Shown one piece after another: positions 32,901 through 44,876 of a DNA stretch of 64,000 bases. The DNA is taken from the NCBI GenBank assembly GCA_030268105.1, contig BSDZ01000013.1:1841001-1905000 (forward strand), given 5' to 3'. This stretch comes from Volvox africanus. Lineage: Eukaryota; Chlorophyta; Chlorophyceae; Chlamydomonadales; Volvocaceae. How positions within the stretch are numbered: the stretch's first letter is position 1; every line of letters begins with the position of its first letter. Both the position numbers and the translations under genes were made by a program. A model generated the notes under the pieces. The model had not been told where the DNA came from. It made no database searches and saw only the letters and a program-made list of their open reading frames with translations.

Positions 32901-35900
32901 GACGCAGGAGCCCCAATGGGGGAGAATGAAAACTTCGTGAATGCGGATAGCAAGGGGCCTGCAGTTCCGCCTGTCGCCCAGGACGTGGTGCCTGAAGACA
33001 GCTTCGCCGCATCTCTGACGGCAAGCCCAACCGTACCGGATTGCAGTGATGGATCGCATGGAAGCCCGCCAATGCGAGAGGTCAACATGGGCGCAGCAAC
33101 GTCTTCGTCGCCACAGCTTCCTTCGTCGAATCCCAGAACTGACGCATGTGATATTGTGGCTGACCTTCAGGCCGATGAGCTAGTGTTCCCAAGCTTGCTG
33201 TCTACGGATCAGTATGGCCCTGTGATTCACATTGTAGAAGCCGTCGCATCGCATGTTTCTGATGGCCTAGGCGCCCAAACTGATGAATCAGCCGACGTCG
33301 ACATGGGTGCATGTGACTCGGGGCCGCCTATCGAGGAGCTTCAGGCTGCAGTGCCCAGCAGCGATGAAATGCCGAACGCTGAGCGTGCGGCAGCGGAAAT
33401 AGACGCACCAGTTTCATTGATGGAAGTGGATAGCGCCGCACAGCAGGAGCCTGTTTTCCAACAGCCTGTGCCCCTGGCAACTCGTCGCACCTTTGGTGCC
33501 GCAGGCTCCCTCAACTTGGACCTCAGTGGAGCTGAGAATAACAGTCCAGGTAGCCCAGACACGGCGACCCCAACAGGTGATGGAAATGCCCTAGCGGACA
33601 GCTGCATTGTCGGCCTGACCCCCATACGACCTGACACTGCCGCTGTATGCGCAATGAATCTTGATACTCCCACCCTGAGTACCGTTGCTGAGGGCTCGCC
33701 ACAGGTGTGAAGGCATAACGGCTGCGACGACGACACCCATATCGGTAGCTGCAGAGCTTTCAGTAATATAGTTTAGATCCACTGCCTCCGACCAGGACAA
33801 TTCGCGCGCATCGCCCCGGGCTTCAGCAACAGATTTGCAGCCATTATGAGGTGCCATGGGGGACTGATCCAGCTCAGTAATTTCGGAAATGGAGGTCTGT
33901 ATTGGTTCCAGAGCCTGGGTCACAGGTACCTCCACTGAGTTCAGGTCAACCTTGCACGCAAGGGCGACCTCCACCACGTCCAAGGGGCTTGCCGTGGCAA
34001 TTTAGCTCCACACCCGCGCCAGAGCTATCCACATCCATAAGGTCAGTGTCAGCGTCTATGGGCTGCAAGCTGGCATTAGCCGGCGCATGAGGTAAAGCGT
34101 CGACTGTAACTTCGACAGAAGCCCGGGGCGATGCGCGTGAATTGTCCTGGTCGGAGGTAGTGGATCTAAACTATATTACTGGAAGCTTTGCAGCTACCGA
34201 TATGGGTGTCGTCACCGCAGCTGTTGTGCCTACACAGGCGCTTGAACCGCCTGCAGTACCTGACATCATTGGGCCGCAAATCGGGGCTGTTCACGTTGTA
34301 GGGGCGGCCGCAGATAATCAGGAGGACGATCCGATGATGGTCAGTCCGATGCCACAGCGCTGGAGCACGGTGCCACTGGTGGTGCACGTGGGATTAGGAC
34401 AGGTCATGCCAGATATGGGTGCGCCAGATGCTGCGCAGTCTACCAGCAGCTTGCCCGGTGACGCGACGAAGATCAGTCCTGATACCGCCAGGCTTGGCTT
34501 GCGCGCCTTCCAGCTCAATGACATTGAGGAGCCAGCGGCCATCGTCGAGGCTCGGGCATATGGAGAGATGGCTGTGCAGGAGGAGGTGACGCGGCAAGGT
34601 GACGACTGGTCCGCAGAAACCCCAGATGCACTTGCGCCTTTGCAGAGCATTTCACCCATTATTGATAATATGAATATTGGGACGGTCACGCCCGTCACCA
34701 CGGCGGACGGCCATGTGGATGGAAGCGCCGCCACTACCACGGCAGCTGATGTTGAATCAGCTGTCGAGCTGCCCACTGATGTGTCAGCTCCTGACCTGAT
34801 CGCCTCCGTCCCCAGCGTGGCAGCCCCCCCACCTCTTCCTGTTGGCGAGGATGTACCCGTGGCCGACTCCCTGGAGGCAATTGAGGCTCTTTGGGGCAAT
34901 GATGACCTACTGGAGGAGCCTGGGAGTGCTACCGCCAAAGGCTTAACGCCTCAGGTGAGTTGCTGGTTCCGGTACGTGCGATTCAGTAGCGTGCGTGCGA
35001 GGTTGTCTGATGGTCATTGCCCAGCGTAACCCGGTTCTTCTCCTTTGCAGGTCGCATCGTCGCCCGTAAGTACCTCCAAGCAGGCAGAATCGCCCTTTAC
35101 ATCTCAGTCCGGGCGTAAGGTCGGCCCGGGCGTGGTCCTGCAGGTGTGGTTGTGTTTGGATTTTCATTTTGCGTAAGTAGGGGATTACCAGAGACCCCAG
35201 CTTATCTGGAAATTGCAAAATTTGCTGTGATACCACGGCCTGGCACCCCCGAGACTGTTCACTGGCACGGAGCACGACGAGCCGTATGGCGCTAACCAGT
35301 TTAAACTGGCTTGTTTTTGGATTGTAGGTCGAGCGTGAATCACTTGACCTCTTCTCCCTGCGGAACTCATGCGCATCACGGGTCAGCGATAGTTTGATGG
35401 TGGAATCCCTGGATAGCTTTGAAAGCATGGGTCTCTGTGCAAAAAGCCGTGCAATGGGGTTCGTCCCCATGGCTCCTCTTAAGGAAGGAGACGAGGACTT
35501 GGCGATGGTGGGCCGTACGAATGGTTCCGATGGCGAATCAGGGACAACTTCCGCGGGGCCTCAGTCGCCAAACGTAACCTTCTCTGTCAACAACGGCGGA
35601 TCACCAGATTCCCAGGCAACTCCTGGCCTGAATGCGGCTGCTGCAACGGCGGTCGTTACTCCGTCGGCGAATAAGCCTGCGTGTAGTTCGGGTGGGCGCG
35701 GCAGTACCTCATCAGCAGCAGCCGGCATGGTAAAGGCGCCAGGGTCAGCCGCCAAAGCGGCAACGCCATCAGTTGCTGCACGACCCAGCGCCACCCCATC
35801 CACAGCACTCAAGGCCATGGCGGCCGCCAACGCGGCAGGCGCAAGCGCTTCCAAAGCTTGTATTTCCAAGCGACCTCTCCCCAACCCAGCGCCTCAACCG

Positions 35901-38212
35901 AGACAGATTTCGACTCCTGGGCAACAGGTCGCCTTGCCATCCGGCCCATCATCGGGGAGCCGACTGCCCGGATTCACAGCCACACCTGCATCGGGAACGA
36001 GCCGTACGCCTGCACCCATCCCGGGGGTCAAGCCGTCAATGCCATCCACATCTGCAGGTTCTACACCTGGCGCAGTGCCTGCACGTCAGGGTGTCACACC
36101 CCGAAGCGGAGGGGTCTTCAGTTCGGGTAAAGGGCAGAATCCAATATCAGGTATCAGTCGACCTGGGCTGTTTGCGCATCAGCCAGCGGTGGTAGGGCGC
36201 CCTGGGAGTGGGCTGTTCGACACGCCTGTCATTTTCCGAGCCGCTGCGGTGCCGTTGGCGGATACGCCTTTTTCCGGTGCGTAACTTGGACATGTGAATT
36301 TGTGGAATGCTTAAGGCAACCATGTTTAGATATTCCAGTTGTAAATCCAGAGGCCTTGTCTAACGGATATGCACGTGCATGTCTGTGCAGCCTCCGACTT
36401 CGACCTGGACACAGTTGACATCTCGGCTGAGGCATCTAAGGCGATAGCGCTACTAGGAGGCGGGGACGCGAGCATTGCTGGTGCAGCGGCACAGCATGCG
36501 ACGCCGGGTAAGCTAAATATATGTAAAGCCAGAAACGGAAGTATGTATCAGATATCGTTGCCAACGCTTGTCAACGGATTTATGTAACACATCGCAATAC
36601 TCTTGTGCAGCTCTCGCGGCTGTCCGCGGTGCCGTCATGCCCGGCACGCCAACATTGTCCGTGCTCGAGACTCACGTACAGCTGCTTACTAACAAACTGG
36701 CCGAGGCAGAGGATAACATTAATCAGCTGCAGGTTCGTCAGGAATTGGAAATTAAGTTTTGTCTAATTGTGCACGAACACCTGCTGGGCCCGTGATTGGG
36801 CTGTTGATGCAGCAGTCTTCGTCTCATTCATTTTGCAACGTTTTCCCGTGACGCATATATGTCCTATTGCAATTGCAGAATGCGAATGCTATGCTCCGCG
36901 ATCAGCTGTCGACGCTCCAATTCAAACTCAGCATGACGGTACGTGATTCATAGTTTAATCGAGAACTAATTCCGATGAGCGTTTCTTCCCCGCCTACTGC
37001 CCAAATAAGCATGCTTAGCTATTACCTGGCTTGCCTTCGTTGATGGACCTCAAATCCTACAGAATGACCTGGACATGGAGCGTGACGCTCGCGAATATTT
37101 GGAGCATGAGCTGTCCACACTGCGGCACCAAACCGGTGGTCTGGAGGCTGATCTGAGAGCTGCGCATGCGGAGATAAAGCGGTATGAGCAGGCGGCTGCC
37201 GAGACGCTCGCAGCTCAGCAAAGCAAGGAGGCCGAGTGGGCACGGAAGGAGGTTGAACTGGAGCAGCGGATGCAGCAGGTATATTTCTGCGTCTACAACT
37301 GGCAGAGGTTTAAAGGAGAATTTAGCAACCTTCTACAAATTGTTTGACCTCTGAGTGCCCCACGTTTCATGGTCCTTTCTCCCAGATGACGTCCGAAGTT
37401 GAAGCGGCACGCAGCTTCGCCCAGCAGGCGGATGCACGCAATGCTGAAGCGGAGGCCCGCGCAGCAGCTGCCACAGCCAAATGTGACGAGGAAACCGCAC
37501 GTGGCAGGGAGCTCCAAGTGACGCTCGGCCTCCAAGCACATCAGGTGTGGCATGCAACTCTGGCGTGAGTGATCTGGGAAGTCCCGAAGCTCGTTGATAC
37601 TGTGTACGGACTGTGGTACAAGACTTACCGTGCATCATCTCCCATGTAGCTTGTACAAGTCCAGCGCGCCCGTGACGATGCGGAGGCTAAGTTCCAGCGT
37701 GCCATGGAACAGCTTATCGCCGCGCAGACGAGCCACAAAAAGGCGGTGAGTGGTACCAGTGGCGAACTAAGCTTTCAGCATTGCGCAGGACCAGCGCTTG
37801 CCATGCGGATCACTTATGTTCAAATGGCTATCATTCCTCTTATATGCAGGTTGTCGAATACGAGCAAAAGCTTCTACAGTCGAGCAATTTGGTTTCCCAG
37901 ATCAACGATGTCCGGGACAAGTACCGGCAGATGAAGCAGCATGCAGCCAATGCCGAGCAGCGGGCCCAGCATGCAGAGGCTAAGGCGCAAGAGGTGAGGC
38001 ACTAGGCACTTGTGACGTTCACGTTGGCCTCTTCGGCTGCATAGATGATGGGTCATGTAATGCTGAGGCACACTAAAACCGGTGCATATTTCCTCAATAT
38101 GCAGACGGCAAATGCGCTAGCTAAGGCAAACATGGAGAAGGCCGAATTGATGCAGATGTGCAACGAGCTCTTAACACAGCTGGAGGCCACGAAAGTGAAG
38201 GGGGGGCGATGA
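29994..38212 (+). CDS. Large acidic protein with TACC-like C-terminal coiled coil; exon 3 duplicated
   Basis: Exons: 29994-30002 (tentative ATG exon), 30050-30191, 30295-31931 and its tandem copy 32068-33704, 34238-34954, 35051-35065, 35328-36276, 36391-36507, 36611-36732, 36879-36938, 37063-37278, 37386-37544, 37650-37745, 37850-37993, 38105-38212 (TGA). Counting one exon-3 copy gives 1496 residues in frame. Residues 1 to about 1000 are Ser/Pro/Ala/Asp-rich and disordered. From about 36650 on, the exons encode a continuous coiled coil of about 280 residues ending NMEKAELMQMCNELLTQLEA. This resembles the end of TACC domains, which dock centrosomal/spindle microtubule factors such as XMAP215. 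Membership of the TACC family is inferred from that pattern. Joining both exon-3 copies would break the frame (phase 0 into phase 1), so one must be skipped. The 5' exon and its 47-base intron are the weakest part. Confidence 0.65.
30252..33800 (+). repeat. Tandem duplication, 2 x 1773 bp, covering the third exon of the TACC-like gene
   Basis: Unit 1 starts at 30252 and unit 2 at 32025, offset exactly 1773. Each holds the 3' end of an intron, the 1637-base exon and about 90 bases of the inverted segment found further right. Only about six differences were found by eye, all in the first 430 bases of the unit (for example GGATCC/GGAACC before the Met, and Met/Thr and Lys/Glu changes). The remaining approximately 1350 bases appear identical. 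The join uses a short CAA microhomology (GGACAA / ATCAAAAGG). Confidence 0.95.
33705..34237. repeat. Inverted gene fragment facing its own direct copy
   Basis: The reverse complement of about 33705-33826 matches 34120-34237 at about 90%. Both read ARGDARELSWSE then VDLNYIT in their respective orientations. The spacer 33827-34119, read on the minus strand, continues the same protein upstream (SLQPIDADTDLMDVDSSGAG, then a frameshift, then LDVVEVALACKVDLNSVEV). This shows that a longer piece of the gene lies inverted here. In the present model the segment falls in the intron between exon 33704 and exon 34238. Confidence 0.85.
35051..35065 (+). other. 15-base microexon of the TACC-like gene
   Basis: TTTGCAG/GTCGCATCGTCGCCC/GTAAGT: five codons (VASSP) flanked by a strong acceptor and a consensus donor. 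The phase is 0 on both sides, so inclusion or skipping keeps the frame. Confidence 0.6.
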
Positions 38213-38684
38213 AATGTTTTTGGCTGATGAAGGCTCAAGTCTGCACTTGCAAGTCTGATTCTGAGCCGTTCTGTGGCGTGTGTTTGTATGCCCCGCCATT
38301 ATCCGGTCGGCAGCAGGTGACAGCAGCGCAGTTTTGGAGTTATGTTTAGTGCTGTTACCACGACGGGCAGGTTGAGATGCGATTTGCTGGAACTGCTGGC
38401 GTTGCCGTACCGAACTGTTGGTGTCATTTTCTGGGGTAGTTGATTCCTTATGGGCGTGGTGCCTATAGTTTGACGTAGCGATGTACGGCACCTGCAAGCA
38501 TGTGTTAAGCAATTGTGACAAGCAATTCTGTTGTTCTAGACATGAGCACAGCCAATGCAGGAGGACTGTCCGAAGACAAGTTTGTTTCTAACTATGTGAG
38601 CAGCTCAATTGGTCGGCAACGGTCGACCACATCAATTTACGCAGCGGATCACGGCGCTGATATGGATTTTAGATGACAAGATAC

Positions 38685-38689
38685 TGTAA
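38685..38689 (+). terminator. Candidate TGTAA poly(A) signal of the TACC-like gene
   Basis: TGTAA about 470 bases after the stop codon at 38212 and just before the first ATG of the next gene. 38213-38750 contains no other recognised exon. Confidence 0.4.
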
Positions 38690-38750
38690 CTGGTCTTCTC
38701 TGAAACCTTCACAATCCCGCTTCGTCACGACAATCAGGAATTGCGCAATC

Positions 38751-41700
38751 ATGGTCTTGACTGACTCGCTGGCAGTGAAATTGGAACAGCAGGTAAACAT
38801 TGAACCGAAATTGTTGAGCTATATTGCACCTGATACTTGCAAATGCCCAGACTACATAGTATTGAGCGCATTGCAGCTCCCCGGTTTCAAAGCATGTTTT
38901 GGCGGCGAGGAGTTAAAGAGGGCAACATCAGTCCTTGCTGGAGGAATTGATATGCCGCCTTCGACTGGGACTAAGGTAAAGTTCATTTGGCAAGCCGTCC
39001 TCTCGACCCTTCCTCAAGCACTTAAAGAGCTCCCCCGCCCCGCCACCCTTCTGAACTACAAAAGGAAACAGAATCATTGGGTGGAAGCGCGCTTCCAGCG
39101 CGTCCCGTCCTCGTGGGGATCACGTCACTCTCAGCAGTACTTGCACAATCTTCACATCCCGATGCCTCAGAAGGCGATCTGGTCTTGCGAGAGCTTGCCC
39201 TTGCTGCAAACCAGTATCAGAGGACAGAGGCTTTAATGAGGCCTAGCGACCAGGACTATGAGACTCTGTATAACCATGGGTTGGTGCTGCAAGAAATGGC
39301 TGCTAAGCTGCATACCAGTCCGGCAGACCAGGTTAAGCTGCTTCATAAGGTATATAGCACGCTGCATGGGGCGAAGGGGGCATGGGAATTTTGGGCCGCA
39401 GGGAAGTTAGTGTTACAGATGAGGTTGGGCTACACTTCGAGGAGAGACATTTTGCTCTCAACTTCACTCTCTACGGTCATACTATTGAAAGGAGCTGGGT
39501 TGAGCTTTATGACCACACTTCGCAAAAGCTGTTTTTGGGGACTGGTGAGCAGGCATATGGCCATTTTCCATAGTAATCCTGATACCAGATCGTGATGTAT
39601 GCCCACATGGTTATCATGCTGGAGCAAGCTGGGGACTGGGTCGTGCAACGTCCCACTTTCCTTGTCATTTACTTCCTGTGATTACCCCACTGCACACGCT
39701 CAGCTCGTGTTGGATGACTCAGTGCATCATAATGTAGACCTGGCTCACGGGGCCCTGCTGCAGGCATGTCAGCTGTATGCGTCAGCTTCTGCCGCTCACC
39801 CATGGTCCCACAACGTTATGTACAATTGGGGAGTCGCGCTCTCCGACATGGCACGTATCCTCCGAGACTCGAATCCGGCTGAGGCCCTAGGATATCTGCA
39901 GCAGGCAAGTTGCTGCAGCACTCACCCGGTATCAGCGACAGTGATGGTAATATGGCGACATTAGCAAATGGGCTCCGGAACACCAGGATGTCGGTACAAA
40001 TTTAAATAAATTTGTAGGGACTTACCTCAAGTTTAGTGGCGTAGGAAGACAGCCCTGGGGTATTTATGGCGTGCATCGTAGTAGCACACTGTAGGACTGT
40101 ATCTGTCAATCATGAGCCCATGAAGTTATATCCTTCCCCAGCTGACTAGCTCCTGGCATTGCATGCCATAAATCATCCGTCGTCTCCATTCCCCTATTGC
40201 TCCCTGCCAGGCCAGTCACAAGTATGCGGACTCTCTTGACCTGCACCCGGGCAACCCGCAAGCCCTTAACAACTGGGGGCTGGTGCTGCAGGTGCGCGAA
40301 TGCTTTTGTAACTAGTAGGCTGGGTAGCTGGCTACCTGCTTGGGTGGACGGGTGACCAGATGGTTGAGTGACAGAACCATCTGTCCGAATGGACAGATGG
40401 CTCTGCTAGTGCGTGGGTGCTTGCTGGCAAGGAAGGTGGAAATGGGACCGGGCTAAGGGCCGGAAAGCTGCGGGCATAGGTACGGCATGTGTATGGCAAA
40501 TTTCCCTTGAAAGCTGGAGTCCAACGTCCCCTTCACCTAGATGATTTGATTGAGACCTGGCGAGTTCTGGCATGGCTTTTCGCACTGCAGGAGATGTCCG
40601 GCCTGGCTCAGTCGGCTTCGGAGCGGGACCAGCTTGTGTCTTACGCTCTGGAAAAGTTCCGCCATGCCATCCGGCTGCGGCCAGACTTCGACCGGGGGTG
40701 CTATAATCTGGGCACCGTTCTATATACGTATGCGTGTGCAGTACAGGCCGAGCTGGCGACGGAGCTGAAAGGTACGCAACACTTTTGCGCACTTCCTCTT
40801 CCATCCATCCACTCACAAACGAGGCGCCAGGTTTCACCCCTTCCCTTGGCCTCGTCGTGAGGTAGTTGAGCTCGCTCTGTCCCAGCCAACACCCCGTACC
40901 AGCCTGCAGCCCTAGACCTATCTCGCCTTGTTCCATTTCTTTCATTCCTCTCCTTCCTCTCGCTTCTCCCGGCCCTGGGCTAATGTACTGCGGCCATTCG
41001 CTTCCTCAGCCCTCGCCATTCGCTCCGTCCGTTGTTCCTATCGCTTCCCTCCCGCCCAGCTGGCCGCTTAACCAGCTCGGACGCAGAGACCACGCGACAG
41101 CGCCACCAGCGGGAGTACCGGGCTCGTTGCCTCTTCACCTCCGCCGCACAGTACATTTGCTTGGCGGCCACACTGCAGCCCGGGAGGGATATCTATCGGT
41201 GGGTAGGTGGTTGGGTGAGGGGCTCGATGCGGCTGAGTTAATGGTCGGGCATCAAGTCCAGCCTTTTGAATATCCGGCACTGTATGACGACCGCTCTGAC
41301 CCTTGCTCAAACCAATCTGGCCCTAGCTATCCTCTAGCCCGGAACTCCTGGGGGGAATCCCTCATCCGCTTTCGTATCGCAGTCCCCTACCTACCCTGCC
41401 TCCCATTTTTAGCCTGGCGGCGTCTTTCCTGCTTGCCATTCCCTTGAACACCTATATTCTCATATACATTGTATCCCACCAGGCGGTCTCTGGCAGTGGT
41501 AAGGCCCATGCTGCCTCTGCCTTTCTTGCGCGCGGGTTACCTGACTGCCCCTCTGGCGCACACACTGGGCTCCCCCGCGGAGACGTGGCGCAGGATGTGG
41601 TTCGTGCTGGACCCTACCTCCCTGCGTTCGGCTTCGGAACTCGAGAGCTCACTCACCAGCGCCGCCTCGGGTGGGAGCTTGGGGGCAAGGATATGGGTTG

Positions 41701-43252
41701 GCCTAGAGAAAGATATGGGGGACGTAGGGTGCCAGGGCACGCAAGTGCAAGAGGTGGCCGCGGCAGCTAGATGTGGGCTCAGGAGAGGGAGGTGTATCAA
41801 GACATTAACGCTCATGAGAAAACCGGATGGTGGATAACTCGGCAGTGGTTCTCTGTACGTGTCCTAACGAGGTAAAGGAGCAGCTGGGCCCGTGGTGGCG
41901 ACACCGGCAGGGAATGGGGAGAACAAGGGGGGCTGTTACCTGCCCACTTATGCGCCGTTATAATGAAGTCACCAACTGTCCACTTTTTAGTCCCGACGAA
42001 GAGAATGCGTCACACATCTCGCATATGCCTTGCCTTTGCATGACCCCCCCCCTCCCACGACCCCTTCACCTAACAGCTTTAGGTACCAACCACCCTAGTG
42101 GGAATTCCAGTGCAACATAGGTCCGCTTCTGAACGAAGAAAGATCTAGCCTCGCAGCCCAAGGTCCATAATGTTGTTAGTAGCTTGGTTTATTACAGTTC
42201 TTGCCCCTAACCCATCTAACCATCTCCCCAGGCAATCTAGCTAGCTCGTTACCGACTTTAAAGATAGGACACGCGGTTGGGGAGATGCCGCTGGTGGTTC
42301 CTCTGGATTATATTCTGAGTGTGCGCAGGTGAGCCAGGAGCGACTTAATGGGTGATGAGAAGGCGGAACCGCGAACATTACCTGATCTCACGTGCCCTGA
42401 TTCCTTGCATACATGCCGTAACAATGTAGGTGAGAGATTACTGCATACAAGGCCTTTGGTGTAATTGCATGGGAAGAGTGGGTGGGGACTTGCTGGGTGC
42501 CGCTCGTGGAATTTAGCATAGCATCTTCCAAACCGGTTTCACATTAGCTGCTGTTGTCCTGCGTCCCTATCAACCATAACGACGTGCACGGTCGGACGTT
42601 CGTTTGTCCCGAGAGACAACTTTTAGGACGGAGAGAAAATTATCCGTGTAGCTGCATCCCGTCACCCTGTCGGCGTCACATTGTCGCACCACTCACCGAT
42701 ACTGACTGCCTACCCGCAAACCAACACGCCAAGCACAGGGTGAACGACCCTAGCCTGCCTGAGGGCGAGGCATTGTGGCTCCAGCTGTCTCGGCCGCTGG
42801 AAGGTACCAGCATTATCAGCGGCAATAGCAGCAGCAACAGCGGCTCGCAACAGCTGTCACGCTCATCATGGGATAGGGCCCTGGGTATGATTAGTGAAAG
42901 GGACGGCCCCCTGCCGGAAGCCGCAGGCCCCGAGTCAGATCCTGGTCCCTCCGGAGTTCCAATTGATGGGATGCACTATAGCCTGGGTAACAGCTGGGAT
43001 TGCATTGGCGGCCAGGAGCTGTCGTGTGCGCCGCCCCGGCTCTGCATGTGGCTGGTGGCTGACGACGCAGACAGCGCCGATGCTTGGGCTGACGCGCTTC
43101 TGCTGGCACAACACGTGATCAATAGCCGGTCGCCAAGAGCACTGGAGGAGGCCTTGATGCCGCAACCATTGGGGTATGGACTTGACAACGGTAGTGCTGC
43201 TGGTGGTGGAGGTGGAGGCGTTCGACTTGGCAGCGAGAAGGAGCATAATTGA
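38751..43252 (+). CDS. TPR-repeat protein with C-terminal PH-like domain
   Basis: Exons: 38751-38792, 38877-38975, 39065-39349, 39704-39904, 40211-40291, 40591-40771, 41087-41198, 41483-41670, 42232-42328, 42739-43252 (TGA 43250-43252); exactly 600 codons. TPR-type helices carry the N-x-G-x-x-L pattern: LYNHGLVLQEMA, MYNWGVALSDMAR, LNNWGLVLQEMSG and CYNLGTVLYTYA, each followed by an acidic/aromatic B helix such as ALEKFRHAIRLRPDF. After about residue 330 a PH-like fold is suggested by AGYLTAPL, then WRRMWFVLDPTSL, VVPLDYILSV, MWLVADDADSADAWADALLL. A Ser/Gly-rich insertion interrupts it. Role unknown; TPR plus PH suggests a protein-binding scaffold at a membrane. The intron after 39904 has a GC donor (CAG/GCAAGT). 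The start is the most 3' plausible ATG. Confidence 0.68.
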
Positions 43253-44876
43253 GTGCTCGAGCACTTAGCGGACTCCAGTTCGGGACGCTGTGTGTGTGTA
43301 TTGTAATAGAGCTTCATGAGCATATGTCGTATAGGGTGCGATGGTTGGTGGTGGAGTTGGCGTGGGGAGCGCTGGGGGGTAAGCAAGTCCGGAGTATGGG
43401 ATATGAGAACATTATTAGTAATTCGTGCGCGTCACCATCTTTTACCTGTGCAGATGGCACTTGCTAAAGGTCAAAGAAGCGTCGTTGCCTAACAAATTTA
43501 TAACAAGTAAGGTTCGATGCGTTTTTGCGCCGCACTTGCTACGGCAACGCTGTTGCACTTATGATAATGAGTTTTGCAAGCTTCCTTGACACGTAGGCAA
43601 TTTACGCTTGATGACGTGGTATCGTAATCCGGAAATACAGTTGACGGACACTGGTTCGCGGGATGCCCAGTCAATACATGGAAGCCCGATATTGTATATG
43701 CAAGGATTCTTGATGTAAAGGGTGAATATTTGGCGTTGTTAAGGTCAATACTGAGGGTTGAACTGCCCGGGCAACTATGGATTGCCAGGAGGTTGCTTCT
43801 TTGCAAGTTCACAGCAAACAGAATTCACGAGGACACGCATGAAAACAACAAATTCAAGCTGTACGTTGGATATTAAGCGCAAAGTGTATCACCAAAAGTG
43901 CACGACGAGATATTTTTATGATTTTCACTTTATTAACACACACGACAGCAGTTCACGGGCTCGCGTTGTCATGAAACGGAGTACATTATCAATATGTGGC
44001 CAGTAAGCTTAGGTTCCCATAATATCTTCGCTTATCTTACAAGCCGATGTGCGATGTGTGCCGTACTAAGATAGTGCTTTCTTTTGTCAAGACGAGCCAA
44101 CGTCTCCTAGATAACGCGCCCAAATTATATATGCAACATTTGTATACATAAAGATACATAGGCGAGTTGTGACGCGTCGCAGCTCAGCCCTTCTTCGGAG
44201 AGGGTTAGGAGCGCGAGCACACAGCGGCAGCGGGGCCTCTCCTGTCACCATATTTGTCGAAGAAAACATTTTTTGCAGACAACTCCGACCTTGGGGAAGA
44301 AGCTTAAGTGTCAACTATGCACCGTGGCTGCCTTGGGGGCGGGGTTGCCTTGAGACACCCAGCCGGCTGCGCAAAGACGCCAGAAGTTACCCGCATCTTG
44401 CAGAGGTATGTTATATATGTATTACTGACGACCAAGCTCGCAGTTGGGGGCATGTCAGGTGGGTGATACGCGGGCTTTGTGATGAGGAACTTCAGACTCG
44501 TCGCGCGTCAGGGATTGTGCAGCACATGATAACTGACTACTTACAAGCTCTCACACGCTTGCTCTTATGAAGTGCGCTATTTGCGTATCCCTAGAACTTA
44601 AGAACTTCAGGAGAACGCCAGGTCTCAGGCTTCTCATAAAGCTTCCTGCAATATCTCTGTCCCTGGTGTCAGCGTAGAGCTTATTCCTGGATATCTTATG
44701 CTTCTGATGGTGTTCTCGGGGGCCGCGCTTGCCTTCGCAGGACGATTGTTGCATACAACTTGCCTGTCAGAGGGTGTGGGAGAACACACACATTAGATTC
44801 ATTTTATTCTCAGCTTCATGTACGCTGGCTGCATAAACCGGGACATGAGCGGACAGCAGTTGTCGTCTGCGCAGCC
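43253..44876. other. Intergenic before the first OPR gene
   Basis: Contains the 3' end of the TPR/PH-like gene and presumably the OPR promoter. A moderately protein-like + frame at about 44169-44570 has no family resemblance and no splice support. Confidence 0.35.
43302..43306 (+). terminator. TGTAA poly(A) signal of the TPR/PH-like gene
   Basis: TGTAA 50 bases after the stop codon at 43252. Confidence 0.5.

Noticed and set aside
34318..34938. 206-residue minus-strand frame
   Set aside because: Antisense of a clearly coding + exon that continues in phase into the TACC-like gene.
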